Numbered from the stretch's first letter, positions 42,541 to 52,562 are shown. The stretch: 64,000 nt of DNA from Lachnospiraceae bacterium (GCA_017480445.1 JAFVAO010000064.1:1-64000), one strand, 5' to 3'. Made by a program: numbers and translations. Notes: generated by a model from the sequence alone, not told the origin.

Positions 42541-45466
42541 AGTATTTGAACTGGCAAAGGAACTGGATGTGCAGAGTAAAGATATATTGAGCCTGTTAAG
42601 GGAGAACGGCATCGAGGCGAAGGTAGCCCAGAGTTCGGTGGAAGAGGATGCAGCGGAGTTGGTGCGAAAAAAGCTGAGCAAGTCGACCGCACCTGCGCAG
42701 GCCAAGAGTGGTGCACCGAAGAATGAGGCGGTAAAGGGCGAGGCAGCAAAGGCAGAGACCGCAAAGAGTGAGGCGGTAAAGGGCGAGGCGACAAAGGCAG
42801 AGACCGTGAATCGCGAGACGTCTAAGGTGGAAACTGCGAAGAATGATGCGCCCAAGCCGGAAACGGCAAAGAAAGAGGAGCCGGCGAAGCCGGAGTCAAA
42901 AGCTGCGCCCGCAGGCGGAGAGGTGCCCAAAAAGAAAAAGACAATTATTTTTGTGAGCAACCCGCAGAATTCGAAGTTCTCGGGTGGTCATCAGGGCGGC
43001 AATGCACAGCGCCACGGGCAGGGACGCCCGCAGAACGGCTACGGCACAGGTCCCAGACCACAGGCACCGGTGCGCCCGATCAAACCGCTCGCACCGCCTT
43101 CACCGACACCATCGGTGCAGATGGTGAGCAATAAGCCGCAGCCGACAAGACAGGAGCAGCCCGCAGCGAAGCCCCAGACGGAGCAGACGCGAGTGGCAGC
43201 TGACAATCGTGTGCGCCCGGACAGACATGTCCCGGAGCGCCCGCAGGGTGACAGACCGCAAAATCCGCGCCCGCAGGGAGAGAGATCCCAGGGCGACAGA
43301 ACGCAGGGAGACCGGCCGAACCGTGACAATCGCGGACAGGGCTTCGGCAACCGTCCGCAGAACGGACAGTATCAGAACAGAAACGGTGCGCAGGGTGCGC
43401 GTCCGCAGGGAGACAGAACCGGCGGCCAGGGAGAGCGCAGAGGCTTTTCCGGCAATGCAGGTCCCGGCCGTGGATTCGGCGGTGGCCGTGACAATCGAAA
43501 CGGCTCCGGACAGGGCGGTTTCAAGGGTGGTTTTGGCGACGAGGCACCGGCAAAGGATATGGAGAAGAAGCGCGACGATGACAAGAGACGCATCGGCCGT
43601 GAGAAGGACAACAAGCGCTCCAAGAAGGATCATATCTACGAGGAGCAGGAGAATCTGAAAAATAAACCCGGCAGATTTATCAAGCCGGAGAAGAAGGAGA
43701 CCGTGGAGGAAGTGATCAAGGTGATCACCCTTCCGGAGAGCATCACCATCAAGGATCTGGCAGACAAAATGAAGCTGCAGCCCGCGGCGATCATCAAGAA
43801 GCTGTTTTTGGCGGGCAAGATCGTGACGGTGAACCAGGAGATTTCTTACGAAGAGGCGGAGAATATCGCCATGGAGTACGATATCCTCTGTGAGAAGGAA
43901 GAAAAGATCGATGTGATCGAGGAGCTGCTGCGCGAGGAGGAAGAGGATGAGGCAACGCTGGTGGAGCGTCCGCCTGTTATCTGTGTCATGGGTCACGTGG
44001 ACCATGGTAAGACTTCCCTGCTGGATGCCATTCGGAAGACGAATGTCACCGATAAAGAGGCCGGCGGTATCACCCAGCACATCGGTGCATATACGGTTAC
44101 GCTGGGCGAGCGGAAGATTACGTTTCTGGATACGCCGGGACATGAGGCGTTTACAGCGATGCGTATGCGTGGTGCGAATTCCACGGATATCGCAATCCTG
44201 GTGGTCGCTGCGGACGACGGCGTGATGCCGCAGACGGTGGAGGCGATCAGCCATGCCAAGGCGGCGGGCATTGAGATCATCGTGGCAGTGAACAAGATTG
44301 ATAAACCCTCGGCCAATATCGAGCGTGTAAAACAGGAGCTGACAGAGTATGAGCTGATCGCGACAGACTGGGGCGGCAACACAGAGTTCGTGCCTGTTTC
44401 CGCCAAAGCCGGAACCGGTATCTCCGACCTGCTGGAGACGATTCTGCTCACAGCGGATATTTTGGAGCTGAAGGCGAATCCCAACAGACGAGCGAGAGGT
44501 CTTGTCATCGAGGCGGAGCTCGATAAGGGACGCGGCCCTGTCGCTACGGTGTTGGTGCAGAAGGGTACGTTGCATGTGGGCGACTTTATCTCCGCCGGCG
44601 CAAGTCACGGTAAGGTGAGAGCCATGGTGGATGACAAGGGCAGACGCGTGCGGGAGGCAGGACCGTCCACACCTGTGGAGATTCTCGGACTTTCCGATGT
44701 GCCCAGTGCCGGCGAAGTATTTATCGCACACGAGAATGATAAGACAGCCAAATCCTTTGCGGAGACCTATCTGGCGCAAAACAAGGAGAAGAAGCTCGAG
44801 GAGACCAAGAGCGCAATGTCTCTGGACGATCTGTTCTCCCAGATTCAGGAGGGCAATCTGAAGGAGCTGAATCTGATCGTCAAGGCAGACGTACAGGGAA
44901 GTGTAGAGGCGGTGAAGCAGTCTCTGTTAAAGCTTTCCAACGACGAGGTTGTGGTGAAGTGTATCCACGGCGGTGTCGGTGCCATCAACGAATCCGATGT
45001 CGTGTTGGCGAGCGCGTCCAACGCGATCATCATCGGCTTCAACGTGCGGCCGGATGCGACGGCGAAGGCGACTGCGGAGCAGGAGGGCGTAGATATTCGG
45101 CTCTACAAGGTGATCTATCAGGCGATCGAGGATGTGGAGGCTGCCATGAAGGGTATGCTGGATCCCGTTTACGAGGAGCAGATCATCGGTCATGCCGAGG
45201 TGCGTCAGATCTTCAAGGCTTCCCAGATCGGCAACATTGCCGGATCCTATGTGCTGGATGGCGAGTTCAGAAGAGGCTGCAAGATCCGCATCACGCGTGA
45301 GGGTGAGCAGATCTACGAGGGCGAGCTGGCGTCTCTGAAGCGTTTCAAGGATGATGTGAAGGAAGTCAAGGCAGGATTCGAGTGCGGTCTTGTGTTTGAA
45401 GGCTTCGATCAGATGCAGGAGCTGGATATTGTCGAGGCTTATGTGATGGTAGAAGTGCCGCGCTAA
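42527..45466 (+). CDS. infB: Translation initiation factor IF-2
   Basis: IF-2 is the GTPase that brings initiator tRNA to the ribosome. The 979 residues include an N-terminal IF2_N module ([21 protein letters not shown]), an unusually long low-complexity region up to about residue 400, a second IF2_N module ([21 protein letters not shown]), and a GTPase domain beginning near residue 488 with [17 protein letters not shown] and NKIDK. Domains II to IV follow, including [12 protein letters not shown] and [10 protein letters not shown]. The low-complexity part contains a 15-residue tandem duplication, then glutamine, arginine and glycine-rich stretches. Length of the disordered part varies widely in this family. 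GGAGG precedes the ATG. Confidence 0.98.
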   Translation: MAKIKVFELAKELDVQSKDILSLLRENGIEAKVAQSSVEEDAAELVRKKLSKSTAPAQAKSGAPKNEAVKGEAAKAETAKSEAVKGEATKAETVNRETSKVETAKNDAPKPETAKKEEPAKPESKAAPAGGEVPKKKKTIIFVSNPQNSKFSGGHQGGNAQRHGQGRPQNGYGTGPRPQAPVRPIKPLAPPSPTPSVQMVSNKPQPTRQEQPAAKPQTEQTRVAADNRVRPDRHVPERPQGDRPQNPRPQGERSQGDRTQGDRPNRDNRGQGFGNRPQNGQYQNRNGAQGARPQGDRTGGQGERRGFSGNAGPGRGFGGGRDNRNGSGQGGFKGGFGDEAPAKDMEKKRDDDKRRIGREKDNKRSKKDHIYEEQENLKNKPGRFIKPEKKETVEEVIKVITLPESITIKDLADKMKLQPAAIIKKLFLAGKIVTVNQEISYEEAENIAMEYDILCEKEEKIDVIEELLREEEEDEATLVERPPVICVMGHVDHGKTSLLDAIRKTNVTDKEAGGITQHIGAYTVTLGERKITFLDTPGHEAFTAMRMRGANSTDIAILVVAADDGVMPQTVEAISHAKAAGIEIIVAVNKIDKPSANIERVKQELTEYELIATDWGGNTEFVPVSAKAGTGISDLLETILLTADILELKANPNRRARGLVIEAELDKGRGPVATVLVQKGTLHVGDFISAGASHGKVRAMVDDKGRRVREAGPSTPVEILGLSDVPSAGEVFIAHENDKTAKSFAETYLAQNKEKKLEETKSAMSLDDLFSQIQEGNLKELNLIVKADVQGSVEAVKQSLLKLSNDEVVVKCIHGGVGAINESDVVLASASNAIIIGFNVRPDATAKATAEQEGVDIRLYKVIYQAIEDVEAAMKGMLDPVYEEQIIGHAEVRQIFKASQIGNIAGSYVLDGEFRRGCKIRITREGEQIYEGELASLKRFKDDVKEVKAGFECGLVFEGFDQMQELDIVEAYVMVEVPR
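42725..42814 (+). repeat. Tandem 45-base duplication inside infB
   Basis: Bases 42725-42769 and 42770-42814 are near-identical, encoding two copies of a 15-residue unit of the form EAVKGEAxKAET. Repeats of this type come from slippage in disordered linkers and keep the frame. Confidence 0.8.
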
Positions 45467-45506
45467 CACGTTGGGCAAAATAGAATTGTTAAAAAAGGAC
45501 TTGTGT

Positions 45507-45923
45507 ATGAGAAAAAACAGTATAAAAAATACCCGGATCAACGGTGAAGTGCAGCGTGTGCTCGCCGAGATCATTCGGGGAGACATCAAGGATCCGCGTA
45601 TCAGCCCGCTCACCAGTGTGGTGGCGGTGGAGGTTGCGCCGGATTTGAAGAGCTGCAAGGCATGGATCAGTGTGCTGGGCGGCGAGGAGGCACGCAAGGA
45701 GACGTACGCGGGCCTGAAGAGTGCGGAGGGTTATATCCGCAGACAGCTGGCGCAGACGATCAATCTGCGCAATACGCCGGATATCACGTTTATCATGGAT
45801 CAGTCGATCGAGTATGGCGTCAACATGGCGCACAAGATCGATGAGGTGGTGAGCACAGAGCCCGCCGGATCCGAGGAGACGGACGACGCGGCGGACAGCG
45901 GTCAGGAAGACGAAGAAGAGTGA
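45507..45923 (+). CDS. rbfA: 30S ribosome-binding factor RbfA
   Basis: RbfA helps 16S rRNA maturation. The 138 residues include RINGEVQRVLAEIIRGDIKDPRI, a KH-like fold with VVAVEVAPDLKSCKAWISV, and YIRRQLAQTINLRNTPDITF. The C-terminus is a short acidic tail. The ATG at 45507 has AAAGGA upstream; an in-frame TTG at 45471 precedes it but lies only four bases after the infB stop. Standard position after infB. Confidence 0.95.
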   Translation: MRKNSIKNTRINGEVQRVLAEIIRGDIKDPRISPLTSVVAVEVAPDLKSCKAWISVLGGEEARKETYAGLKSAEGYIRRQLAQTINLRNTPDITFIMDQSIEYGVNMAHKIDEVVSTEPAGSEETDDAADSGQEDEEE

Positions 45924-45930
45924 GGTAACT

Positions 45931-46887
45931 ATGAATTTATTACAGGAAGTAAGCGGCGCAAAGCGAATTGGCATCAGCGGGCATGTGCGGCCGGACGGAG
46001 ACTGCGTGGGCGCTTGCCTGTCCCTGTGGCAGTATTTGCAAAAATATGCACCGGAGGCGCAGACCACTGTTTATCTGGAACAGCCGCCGGAGATTTTCAG
46101 CAAGCTGACCGGTTATGCACAGATCGTGACGGATTTCCCGGAGGAGGAGCCCTTCGATGTATTCTTTGCGCTGGACTGCAATGAGGAGCGTCTGGAGGAG
46201 TCCGGCAAATATTTCCGCGCCGCCGCAAAGCGGATCAACATTGATCACCATGTGAGCAATGCGGGCTGCGGAGATGTGAATCTGGTGCTGCCGCAGGTGG
46301 GATCCACCTGCGAGGTGCTCTATGATCTGATCGGCGAGGACGCGTTGGATCAGGGCATTGCGGAGACGCTCTACACAGGCATCATTCATGACACGGGTGT
46401 GTTCCAGTACTCGAACACGACGCCGGAGACCATGCGCAAGGGTGCTGTGCTGATCGGCTATGGATTTGATTTTGCGGCACTGATACAGGAGACGTTTTAT
46501 CAAAAGACCTATCTGCAGTCGCAGATCATGGGGAGAGCGCTGATGGAGAGTATCCGCTTTATGGACGGGCAGTGTATCGTGAGTCTGGTGGATCAGAAGG
46601 TCATGGATTTTTATCAGGTGACCCCGAAGGATCTGGACGGAATTGTGAACCAGCTGCGCAACATCAAGGGGATTCATTGTGCGATCTTCATGTATCAGAC
46701 GGATGAACGGGAATATAAGGTGAGCCTGCGGTCCGATGAACTGGTCAATGTGTCACAGGTGGCGATGGAGTTCGGCGGCGGCGGACACGTGCGCGCGGCG
46801 GGCTGTACGATGCGGGGCACTTTCCATGATTGTGTCAACAATCTGTCCCTGCATATTGAAAAACAGCTTTTGGAACAGGAGTCGTAA
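45931..46887 (+). CDS. nrnA: DHH/DHHA1 phosphoesterase (NrnA-type bifunctional oligoribonuclease/PAP phosphatase)
   Basis: The 318 residues contain GHVRPDGDCVGA near 18-29, FALDCNEE, the DHH motif in NIDHHVSN near 104-111, TGIIHDTGVFQYSN, and the DHHA1 substrate motif GGGGHVRAAG near 281. This arrangement is that of NrnA, which degrades nano-RNA and dephosphorylates 3'-phosphoadenosine 5'-phosphate. It stands between rbfA and truB as in many Firmicutes. A cyclic-dinucleotide phosphodiesterase role is an alternative, but GdpP-type PAS and GGDEF domains are absent. Confidence 0.9.
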   Translation: MNLLQEVSGAKRIGISGHVRPDGDCVGACLSLWQYLQKYAPEAQTTVYLEQPPEIFSKLTGYAQIVTDFPEEEPFDVFFALDCNEERLEESGKYFRAAAKRINIDHHVSNAGCGDVNLVLPQVGSTCEVLYDLIGEDALDQGIAETLYTGIIHDTGVFQYSNTTPETMRKGAVLIGYGFDFAALIQETFYQKTYLQSQIMGRALMESIRFMDGQCIVSLVDQKVMDFYQVTPKDLDGIVNQLRNIKGIHCAIFMYQTDEREYKVSLRSDELVNVSQVAMEFGGGGHVRAAGCTMRGTFHDCVNNLSLHIEKQLLEQES

Positions 46888-46889
46888 GG

Positions 46890-47786
46890 ATGTACAACGG
46901 AATCATAAATATCCATAAGGAGGCGGGATACACCTCCCATGATGTGGTTGCCAAGATGCGGGGCATCCTGAAGCAAAAAAAGATAGGGCACACCGGCACC
47001 CTGGATCCTCAGGCGACCGGTGTGCTTCCTGTTTGTCTGGGGAGCGGGACGAAGTTGTGCGATCTGCTGGCGGACAGGGATAAGGAATATGTGGCGGAGC
47101 TCTTGTTGGGCGTCACGACGGACACGCAGGACACCACGGGCACGGTTTTAACCGAGCGCGCAGTGGACTGCACGGAAGCACAGGTGCGGGAGATTGCAGC
47201 CGGATTCGTGGGGCCGTACGATCAGGTGCCGCCCATGTATTCGGCGTTAAAAGTGGACGGCAAGAAACTCTACGAGCTGGCGCGTGCCGGTAAGGAAGTG
47301 GAGCGCAAGGCGCGCAGAGTGGAGATTCTGGAGCTGGAGATCCTGTCGATTGCGCTGCCGGTGGTGCGGATGCGCGTCGCGTGCACCAAGGGCACTTACA
47401 TTCGTACACTTTGTGCGGACATCGGTGAACGCTTAGGCTGCGGCGGCACGATGCAGCGGCTGGTGCGCACCCGTGTGGGACAATTTCGGCTGGAGGAGGC
47501 CATCACGTTAGCGCAGCTCGAGACGCTGCGGGACGAGGGCGCGGTAGAGCGTCTTGTGACAGCGGTGGATGCTGTGTTTGCAGACTGTCCGGCGTTGCAT
47601 GTGGGCGAAGCCTACGGCAAGCTGTTGGAAAACGGGAATCCGATCCGGCCGCAGCAGACGCAGGAAGGGCAGCAGTATGAGGACGGACAGCGGGTGCGGC
47701 TGTATCGACCGGATGGAAGTTTCGCGGGATTGTATGCTTATCGGGCGGACAAGCATTGTTATCATCCCGTGAAGATGTTTTTGTAG
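46890..47786 (+). CDS. truB: tRNA pseudouridine(55) synthase TruB
   Basis: TruB makes pseudouridine 55 in the T-loop of tRNAs. The 298 residues show the catalytic aspartate D39 within KIGHTGTLDPQATGVLPV, then DKEYVAELLLG, VPPMYSALKVDGKKLYELAR and the RVACTKGTYIRTLCADIG motif. A C-terminal PUA-like part follows. The start lies two bases after the nrnA stop; the ribosome site is within nrnA. Confidence 0.97.
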   Translation: MYNGIINIHKEAGYTSHDVVAKMRGILKQKKIGHTGTLDPQATGVLPVCLGSGTKLCDLLADRDKEYVAELLLGVTTDTQDTTGTVLTERAVDCTEAQVREIAAGFVGPYDQVPPMYSALKVDGKKLYELARAGKEVERKARRVEILELEILSIALPVVRMRVACTKGTYIRTLCADIGERLGCGGTMQRLVRTRVGQFRLEEAITLAQLETLRDEGAVERLVTAVDAVFADCPALHVGEAYGKLLENGNPIRPQQTQEGQQYEDGQRVRLYRPDGSFAGLYAYRADKHCYHPVKMFL

Positions 47787-47810
47787 AGCAACAGGAAATG
47801 GGATAGCGGC

Positions 47811-48725
47811 ATGGAGATCATTCGAAGCACGACAGATTTTCAACTGAATAAGGACACGGCGGTTGCTATAGGCAAATTTGATGGGATCCATGTGGGACAT
47901 CGTGCACTTTTGCAGGAGATCCTGGAGCAGAAGCAAAACGGACTTTCAGCCTGTGTGTTTACGTTTGATCCAACGCCGGCGGTATTGTTTGGCCAGTCGG
48001 ACGGGCGCGAGTTGTCCACGCGGGAGGAGAAGCGCTTATGTTTTGAACAGATGGGGGTAGATATACTGATTGAGTATCCCCTGACCTTTGAGACCGCGGC
48101 AATCGAGCCGGAGCTGTTTGTGCGGGAGTATCTGATGAAGCGGATGCGGGCGCGTTTCGTGGCGGCGGGAGAGGATGTATCCTTCGGGCGCTATGGTGCG
48201 GGGAATGCTGCGCTGCTTCGGCAGATGGGGGAATATACGCTGCGCATCATCGAAAAAATCTGTGTGGATTGCGCGGAGGTCAGCTCCACGCGGATCAGAG
48301 GACTGGTGGAGCAGGGGCACATGGAGGAGGCAGAGCGGCTGCTCGGAGCGCCTTACACTGTGTGTGGTACGGTTGTACAGGGCAACCGGATCGGGCGTAC
48401 CATCGGCTTCCCGACAGTGAATTTGCTGCCGCCGGCGCAGAAGCTGTTGCCGCCAAACGGTGTGTATCGGTCGCGGGTACGGCTGGCGAATGGGCGTGTG
48501 TATAAGGCCATCAGCAATGTCGGCTGTAAACCGACGGTGACGGATGCACAGGTGATGGGATTGGAGTCGTATCTGTACGGATTTGATGAGGAGCTCTACG
48601 GAGCGGACATCGCGGTGGAGCTGCTTGATTTTCAAAGGCCGGAACGGAAGTTTGCCGGTCTGGATGCACTGCGGGAGCAGTTGCAGCGGGATATCGCGAA
48701 TGAAAGACCGTATGGGCAAATTTAG
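47811..48725 (+). CDS. ribF: Bifunctional riboflavin kinase / FAD synthetase
   Basis: RibF phosphorylates riboflavin to FMN and adenylates FMN to FAD. The 304 residues begin with the FAD synthetase domain (GKFDGIHVGH at 21-30, VFTFDPTP, SSTRIRGLVEQG) and end with the riboflavin kinase domain (GRTIGFPTVNL near 195-205, NGVYRSRVRL, ESYLYGFDEELYG). It closes the nusA operon. In many relatives rpsO follows directly; here three other genes stand between them. Confidence 0.97.
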   Translation: MEIIRSTTDFQLNKDTAVAIGKFDGIHVGHRALLQEILEQKQNGLSACVFTFDPTPAVLFGQSDGRELSTREEKRLCFEQMGVDILIEYPLTFETAAIEPELFVREYLMKRMRARFVAAGEDVSFGRYGAGNAALLRQMGEYTLRIIEKICVDCAEVSSTRIRGLVEQGHMEEAERLLGAPYTVCGTVVQGNRIGRTIGFPTVNLLPPAQKLLPPNGVYRSRVRLANGRVYKAISNVGCKPTVTDAQVMGLESYLYGFDEELYGADIAVELLDFQRPERKFAGLDALREQLQRDIANERPYGQI

Positions 48726-48785
48726 ACAAAAATCGACGATAAATCCCCCGATATGTGCAATCTATGTAGAAAAATAAAAAACCTA

Positions 48786-48814
48786 TTGTATCTTTTTCGC
48801 TTTTTGCGTACAAT
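48786..48814 (+). promoter_or_regulatory. Promoter of the Na/Pi cotransporter gene
   Basis: TTGTAT (48786-48791) and TACAAT (48809-48814) have a 17-base spacer. A hairpin GAATCCT-N9-AGGATTC lies in the leader at 48847-48869. Confidence 0.65.
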
Positions 48815-48888
48815 AAAATCGGAGCAAAATCGGAGAAAAGAAGAGAGAATCCTCGAGGAAGCAGGATTCGGGAAGAGAGAAGCGAGAA

Positions 48889-50547
48889 ATGAGTACAGAA
48901 GGATTGTTGAGCATGTTGTTGACGATGTCGGGAGGTTTAGGTCTGTTCCTTTTCGGCATGAGCTTGATGAGTGAGTCGATTGAGAAGGTGGCGGGCGCGA
49001 AGCTGCGACACATTCTGGAGTTGTTTACGACGAACCGTTTTATGGGCGTGATCGTCGGATTTGTTTTCACCGGTATTATTCAGTCCTCCTCGGCCTGTAC
49101 GGCCATGGTGGTCAGTTTTGTAAACGCGGGTCTTATGAATCTTTATCAGGCGGTGGGTGTGGTATTCGGTGCCAATATCGGTACGACCATCACCTCGCAG
49201 CTGGTATCCTTTAACCTTTCGGAAATTGCCCCCATTATCCTGTTAGTCGGTGTGCTGATTGCAATGTTTTGTTCCAGACAGAATGTGAAGCGTGCCGCAC
49301 AGATTATCATCGGTTTCGGTATTTTGTTTTTGGGCTTGAAGACGATGTCCGGCGCGATGGCGGGGATGCGGGACATGCCGGAGGTTGTGAATTTGCTTGG
49401 TTCTCTGAAGAATCCATTTCTGGCGACGCTTGTGGGAATGCTGCTCACGGCGGTGATCCAGAGCTCTTCCGTGACGGTCAGCATCGTGCTGTTGATGGCG
49501 AATCAGGATCTGTTGACGCTGCCGATCAGTATCTATATCATTTTGGGATGTAATATCGGTGCCTGCGCGACGGCGCTGCTTGCGTCGCTGTCCGGTAAAA
49601 AGGATGCCAAGCGCGCGGCGCTGATTCACTTCTGGTTCAATGTGATCGGTACTGTTTTGATCTATATCGTACTGATCTTCGCTATGGATCCGTTTATCGC
49701 AATGATCCAGTCGATCTCCGCGGACAACGGACGATTTGTGGCAAATGCCCACACCATCATCAAGATTTTCCAGGTGATCGTGCTGTTCCCGTTCGCCAAC
49801 TGGATCGTGAAGCTCTGTGAGCTGTGCGTGCCCGGCGAGGACAGAAAGATCAACTACCGCGAGAGTTATCAGTTGAAATATATCGGTGAAAAAGTGGTCT
49901 TCAATCCTGCGACCGCAGTGGTAGAGGTGATCAAGGAGCTGGAGCGTATGGCGGATCTGGCCAGCGAGAATTTGAACCGTGCCATGAATGCGCTGATCAC
50001 ACTGGATGAGGAGGACATCGAGGAAGTGTATGAGGTGGAGAAGAACATCAATTTCCTCAACCACTCCATCACGGATTATCTGGTCAAGATCAACCAGTCT
50101 ACGCTGCCCATTGAGGACTTGAAAAGTCTGGGTGCGCTGTTCCATGTAGTCAATGATATCGAGCGCATCGGGGACCATGCGGAGAACGTGGCGGATGCGG
50201 CCAAGCAGCGCAGGGACACCGGCGTGGGCTTCAGCAAGGAAGCGCAGCGTGAATTGGGTGAGATGCTGGATATGGTGAACACGATCGTGCGGTATGCGAT
50301 CGATATGTTTGCGCGCAGTGATGACAGCAAGATGCAGGCGGTGAAGGATCTGGAGGACCGCGTGGATGAGAAAGAGCGCGAGCTGCAAAGAAAACACGTG
50401 GAACGTCTGACCCGCGGCGAGTGTACGCCGGAGGCCGGCATGATCTTTTCGGATTTGATCTCCGGACTGGAGCGTGTGTCCGACCATGCCACCAACATTG
50501 CATTTTCGATCATCGCGGCGGAAAAGGAAGAAGAATTGGCCGAATAA
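48889..50547 (+). CDS. Na+/phosphate cotransporter family protein with PhoU-like C-terminus
   Basis: The 552-residue product has about nine membrane helices and the duplicated NptA/PNaS motif: TGIIQSSSACTAMVVSFV and TAVIQSSSVTVSIVLL. Residues from about 330 are a soluble helical domain resembling PhoU, with IERIGDHAENVADAA and a second ERVSDHATNIAFS motif. Such proteins import inorganic phosphate with sodium; the PhoU-like part probably gates or signals. The gene has its own promoter, so it is not part of the ribF operon. Homologues are often named YjbB-like. Confidence 0.9.
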   Translation: MSTEGLLSMLLTMSGGLGLFLFGMSLMSESIEKVAGAKLRHILELFTTNRFMGVIVGFVFTGIIQSSSACTAMVVSFVNAGLMNLYQAVGVVFGANIGTTITSQLVSFNLSEIAPIILLVGVLIAMFCSRQNVKRAAQIIIGFGILFLGLKTMSGAMAGMRDMPEVVNLLGSLKNPFLATLVGMLLTAVIQSSSVTVSIVLLMANQDLLTLPISIYIILGCNIGACATALLASLSGKKDAKRAALIHFWFNVIGTVLIYIVLIFAMDPFIAMIQSISADNGRFVANAHTIIKIFQVIVLFPFANWIVKLCELCVPGEDRKINYRESYQLKYIGEKVVFNPATAVVEVIKELERMADLASENLNRAMNALITLDEEDIEEVYEVEKNINFLNHSITDYLVKINQSTLPIEDLKSLGALFHVVNDIERIGDHAENVADAAKQRRDTGVGFSKEAQRELGEMLDMVNTIVRYAIDMFARSDDSKMQAVKDLEDRVDEKERELQRKHVERLTRGECTPEAGMIFSDLISGLERVSDHATNIAFSIIAAEKEEELAE

Positions 50548-50577
50548 ATCGGGAATACAGGAATTTTTGGCATATAG

Positions 50578-50606
50578 TTGACAGATTTTGGTAAAGTATG
50601 TATAAT
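50578..50606 (+). promoter_or_regulatory. Consensus sigma-A promoter of the NlpC/P60 gene
   Basis: TTGACA (50578-50583) and TATAAT (50601-50606) are both perfect consensus with a 17-base spacer. A promoter this strong is usually held in check, here perhaps by the repeats just downstream. Confidence 0.9.
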
Positions 50607-50616
50607 AAAAGGCAAA

Positions 50617-50657
50617 TGTTACAAAACTATTACAGATACTTGTTACAAAATGTAACA
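50617..50657 (+). promoter_or_regulatory. WalR-like direct repeats downstream of the NlpC/P60 promoter
   Basis: TGTTAC-AAAAC-TATTAC at 50617-50633 differs by one base from the WalR consensus TGTWAH-N5-TGTWAH. A second copy, TGTTAC-AAAA-TGTAAC at 50641-50656, has a four-base spacer and also forms the inverted repeat TGTTACA-AAA-TGTAACA. Both lie in the early transcribed region, where a bound regulator would repress. Confidence 0.5.
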
Positions 50658-50700
50658 GATGTGTTGGGATACAGGGATAGATCAGAGGAGTATTTCAGTG

Positions 50701-51762
50701 ATGAATCTTTATAAGAATGTTTGGGGAAGAGGAATCCGTGTGTTTGCTGCGGGGCTTGCGTGTGCGGCGATGATCGCAGAGCCGATGCAGGCTGTGGCTG
50801 CGGAGAACGGCAGTAACGGAAGTATGCTTTTCGCGGCAGGCGTGGGTTCGGTGTTGGAGCAGCCGGCCCTGACAGCGGAGGAGTATGTGACGATCGCGGA
50901 GCAGGCGAAGGGTGCCTGCTGGGGATATACCAATATCGGTATTGCAAATGTGGAGAGCGGCAACCTGAATGTGCGCGCGTTTCCTTCGACAGACGGGAAA
51001 ATGGTGGGTAAGATGCCCAAGCATTCCGCCTGCGAGGTATTGTCCGTGGAGGACGGCTGGGCGTACATCCAGTCCGGTGAGGTAGAGGGCTATGTGAGCA
51101 TGGATTATCTGCTGACCGGACCGGATGCGAAGCGCAAGGCGGCGGAGCTGGTGCGCACAGTGGCCATTGCGGAGACGGATGGACTGAACGTCAGAGACGA
51201 GGCGGACACGAACAGCGCGGTGATGACGCAGGTGCTCAAGGGCGAGGAATTGGATTTTGTGGAGGATCTGGGAGACTGGATCAAGATTTCACTGGACGGT
51301 GAGGATGCTTATGTCGCGGCAGAGTACGTGCGCGTAGAGGAGAAGCTGGATACGGCGATCACGATGACGGAGCTTTTGTACGGACAGGGCGTGTCGGATG
51401 TGCGTGTGGATCTGGTAGAGTATGCGAAGCAGTTTTTGGGCAACCCGTATGTGTGGGGCGGTACCAGCCTGACCAAGGGTGCGGATTGCTCCGGCTTTGT
51501 GCTCAGCATCTACAAGAAATACGGTGTGAAGCTGAGCCACCACGCGGCTTCCCAGGCAAACGAGGGAACGAAGATCAGCGCGTCTGAGTTAAAGCCCGGC
51601 GATCTGGTATTCTATGCAAACAGTAAGGGCTCTATCAACCATGTGGCGATTTATATCGGTGGCGGACAGGTGATTCATGCCAGCAACCCCAAGACCGGTA
51701 TCCGGATCAGCAAGTACAATTATCGTACGCCGAAGAAGTGTGTACGGGTATTGTACGATTAA
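50701..51762 (+). CDS. Secreted NlpC/P60 peptidoglycan endopeptidase with two SH3 domains
   Basis: The 353 residues start with a signal peptide (hydrophobic core VFAAGLACAAMIA, likely cleaved at AVAA before ENG). Two bacterial SH3 domains follow: NLNVRAFPSTDGKMVGKM near residues 94-140 and GLNVRDEADTNSAVMTQVL near 161-210. The C-terminal NlpC/P60 domain shows the catalytic cysteine C263 in GADCSGFVL and histidine H314 in NHVAIYIGGG. The enzyme cuts peptide stems, usually D-Glu to diamino acid, outside the cell. GTG at 50698 directly before the ATG is an alternative start. Its strong promoter carries WalR-like sites, in keeping with wall homeostasis control of such hydrolases. Confidence 0.93.
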   Translation: MNLYKNVWGRGIRVFAAGLACAAMIAEPMQAVAAENGSNGSMLFAAGVGSVLEQPALTAEEYVTIAEQAKGACWGYTNIGIANVESGNLNVRAFPSTDGKMVGKMPKHSACEVLSVEDGWAYIQSGEVEGYVSMDYLLTGPDAKRKAAELVRTVAIAETDGLNVRDEADTNSAVMTQVLKGEELDFVEDLGDWIKISLDGEDAYVAAEYVRVEEKLDTAITMTELLYGQGVSDVRVDLVEYAKQFLGNPYVWGGTSLTKGADCSGFVLSIYKKYGVKLSHHAASQANEGTKISASELKPGDLVFYANSKGSINHVAIYIGGGQVIHASNPKTGIRISKYNYRTPKKCVRVLYD

Positions 51763-51776
51763 CGGAAGAGCGGACG

Positions 51777-52562
51777 ATGTTTTGTTGGAAATGCGGAACC
51801 AAATTGGATGATGATGCGCAGATCTGCACCTGCTGCGGAGAAATTTTTTCGGAGGAGTTGGAGCAGAAGGCGCAGCGCGTAAAGAGAATAAAACGGATTA
51901 TACTGGCAGTGCTTGCAGTCTTCTTGACAGCGGCACTGCTATGTGCTGTGTCGGCTGTCGGACGGTTATACGCGCGGCAGATGCTGGTCGGCATCTGGCG
52001 GTGTACTTCCGACTGGCCGGATGTGTACCGGCTCGGGGTGGATGGAGAGGAGACGCTGCAAATCCCCGATAATACTTATCCGACGCATCAGTTCTGGGAA
52101 TTCGGGGACGATGGGCTGGCTGCGTATTATACGATAGCTGCGGATGAGGCGGTCTGGAAGGAGAAGATTGCAGCGTATAATGCGGCGGCGCTGCATGCGG
52201 AGGAGCTTTCCGAAGATGAATTGAAGGCCGAACTCAAAGCGCTGGGGTGCAGTTCCATGGAGGAACTCAACGAACAGGTCTATGAGAAATACCGCAGAAA
52301 CTGGGCAATTTTTTCGTATACCTTTGACGGCAGAACGATTCATATCGGTTCGGCGGATGAAGGATACGAGACGAACATGCGGGTGACGGTGCAAAAGAAT
52401 CAGCTGACGGTGTTGGATGACGATCATCCGGAGGAATGGACGGACGGGCTGCCGGAGGTGTACGAAAGATACATATGGCCGGAGGAATCCGTGTCGCCGC
52501 TGCAGCGGTATGAGCAGTTTTTGCAGGAGTTGAATGCAATTTTTTCTGAAGAATCCGAATGA
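51777..52562 (+). CDS. Zinc-ribbon membrane protein of unknown function
   Basis: The 261 residues begin with a short zinc ribbon, MFCWKCG and CTCCG (cysteines 3, 6, 17, 20), on the cytosolic side. A transmembrane helix follows near residues 41-63 (IILAVLAVFLTAALLCAVSA), then an extracellular domain with GIWRCTSDWPDVYRL. The extracellular part looks like a lipocalin-type or DUF-like beta domain in which a value is compared with a threshold, but I do not recognise it. The start lies 14 bases after the NlpC/P60 stop, so the two are probably co-transcribed. Function unknown. Confidence 0.75.
   Translation: MFCWKCGTKLDDDAQICTCCGEIFSEELEQKAQRVKRIKRIILAVLAVFLTAALLCAVSAVGRLYARQMLVGIWRCTSDWPDVYRLGVDGEETLQIPDNTYPTHQFWEFGDDGLAAYYTIAADEAVWKEKIAAYNAAALHAEELSEDELKAELKALGCSSMEELNEQVYEKYRRNWAIFSYTFDGRTIHIGSADEGYETNMRVTVQKNQLTVLDDDHPEEWTDGLPEVYERYIWPEESVSPLQRYEQFLQELNAIFSEESE

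Noticed and set aside
42725..43550. Repeats in infB as a possible CRISPR-like array
   Set aside because: The units are short coding repeats in frame with IF-2, without spacers of constant length.
43100..44779. A 559-codon minus-strand frame
   Set aside because: Antisense to infB, whose domains are certain. The reverse frame arises from the codon bias of infB.
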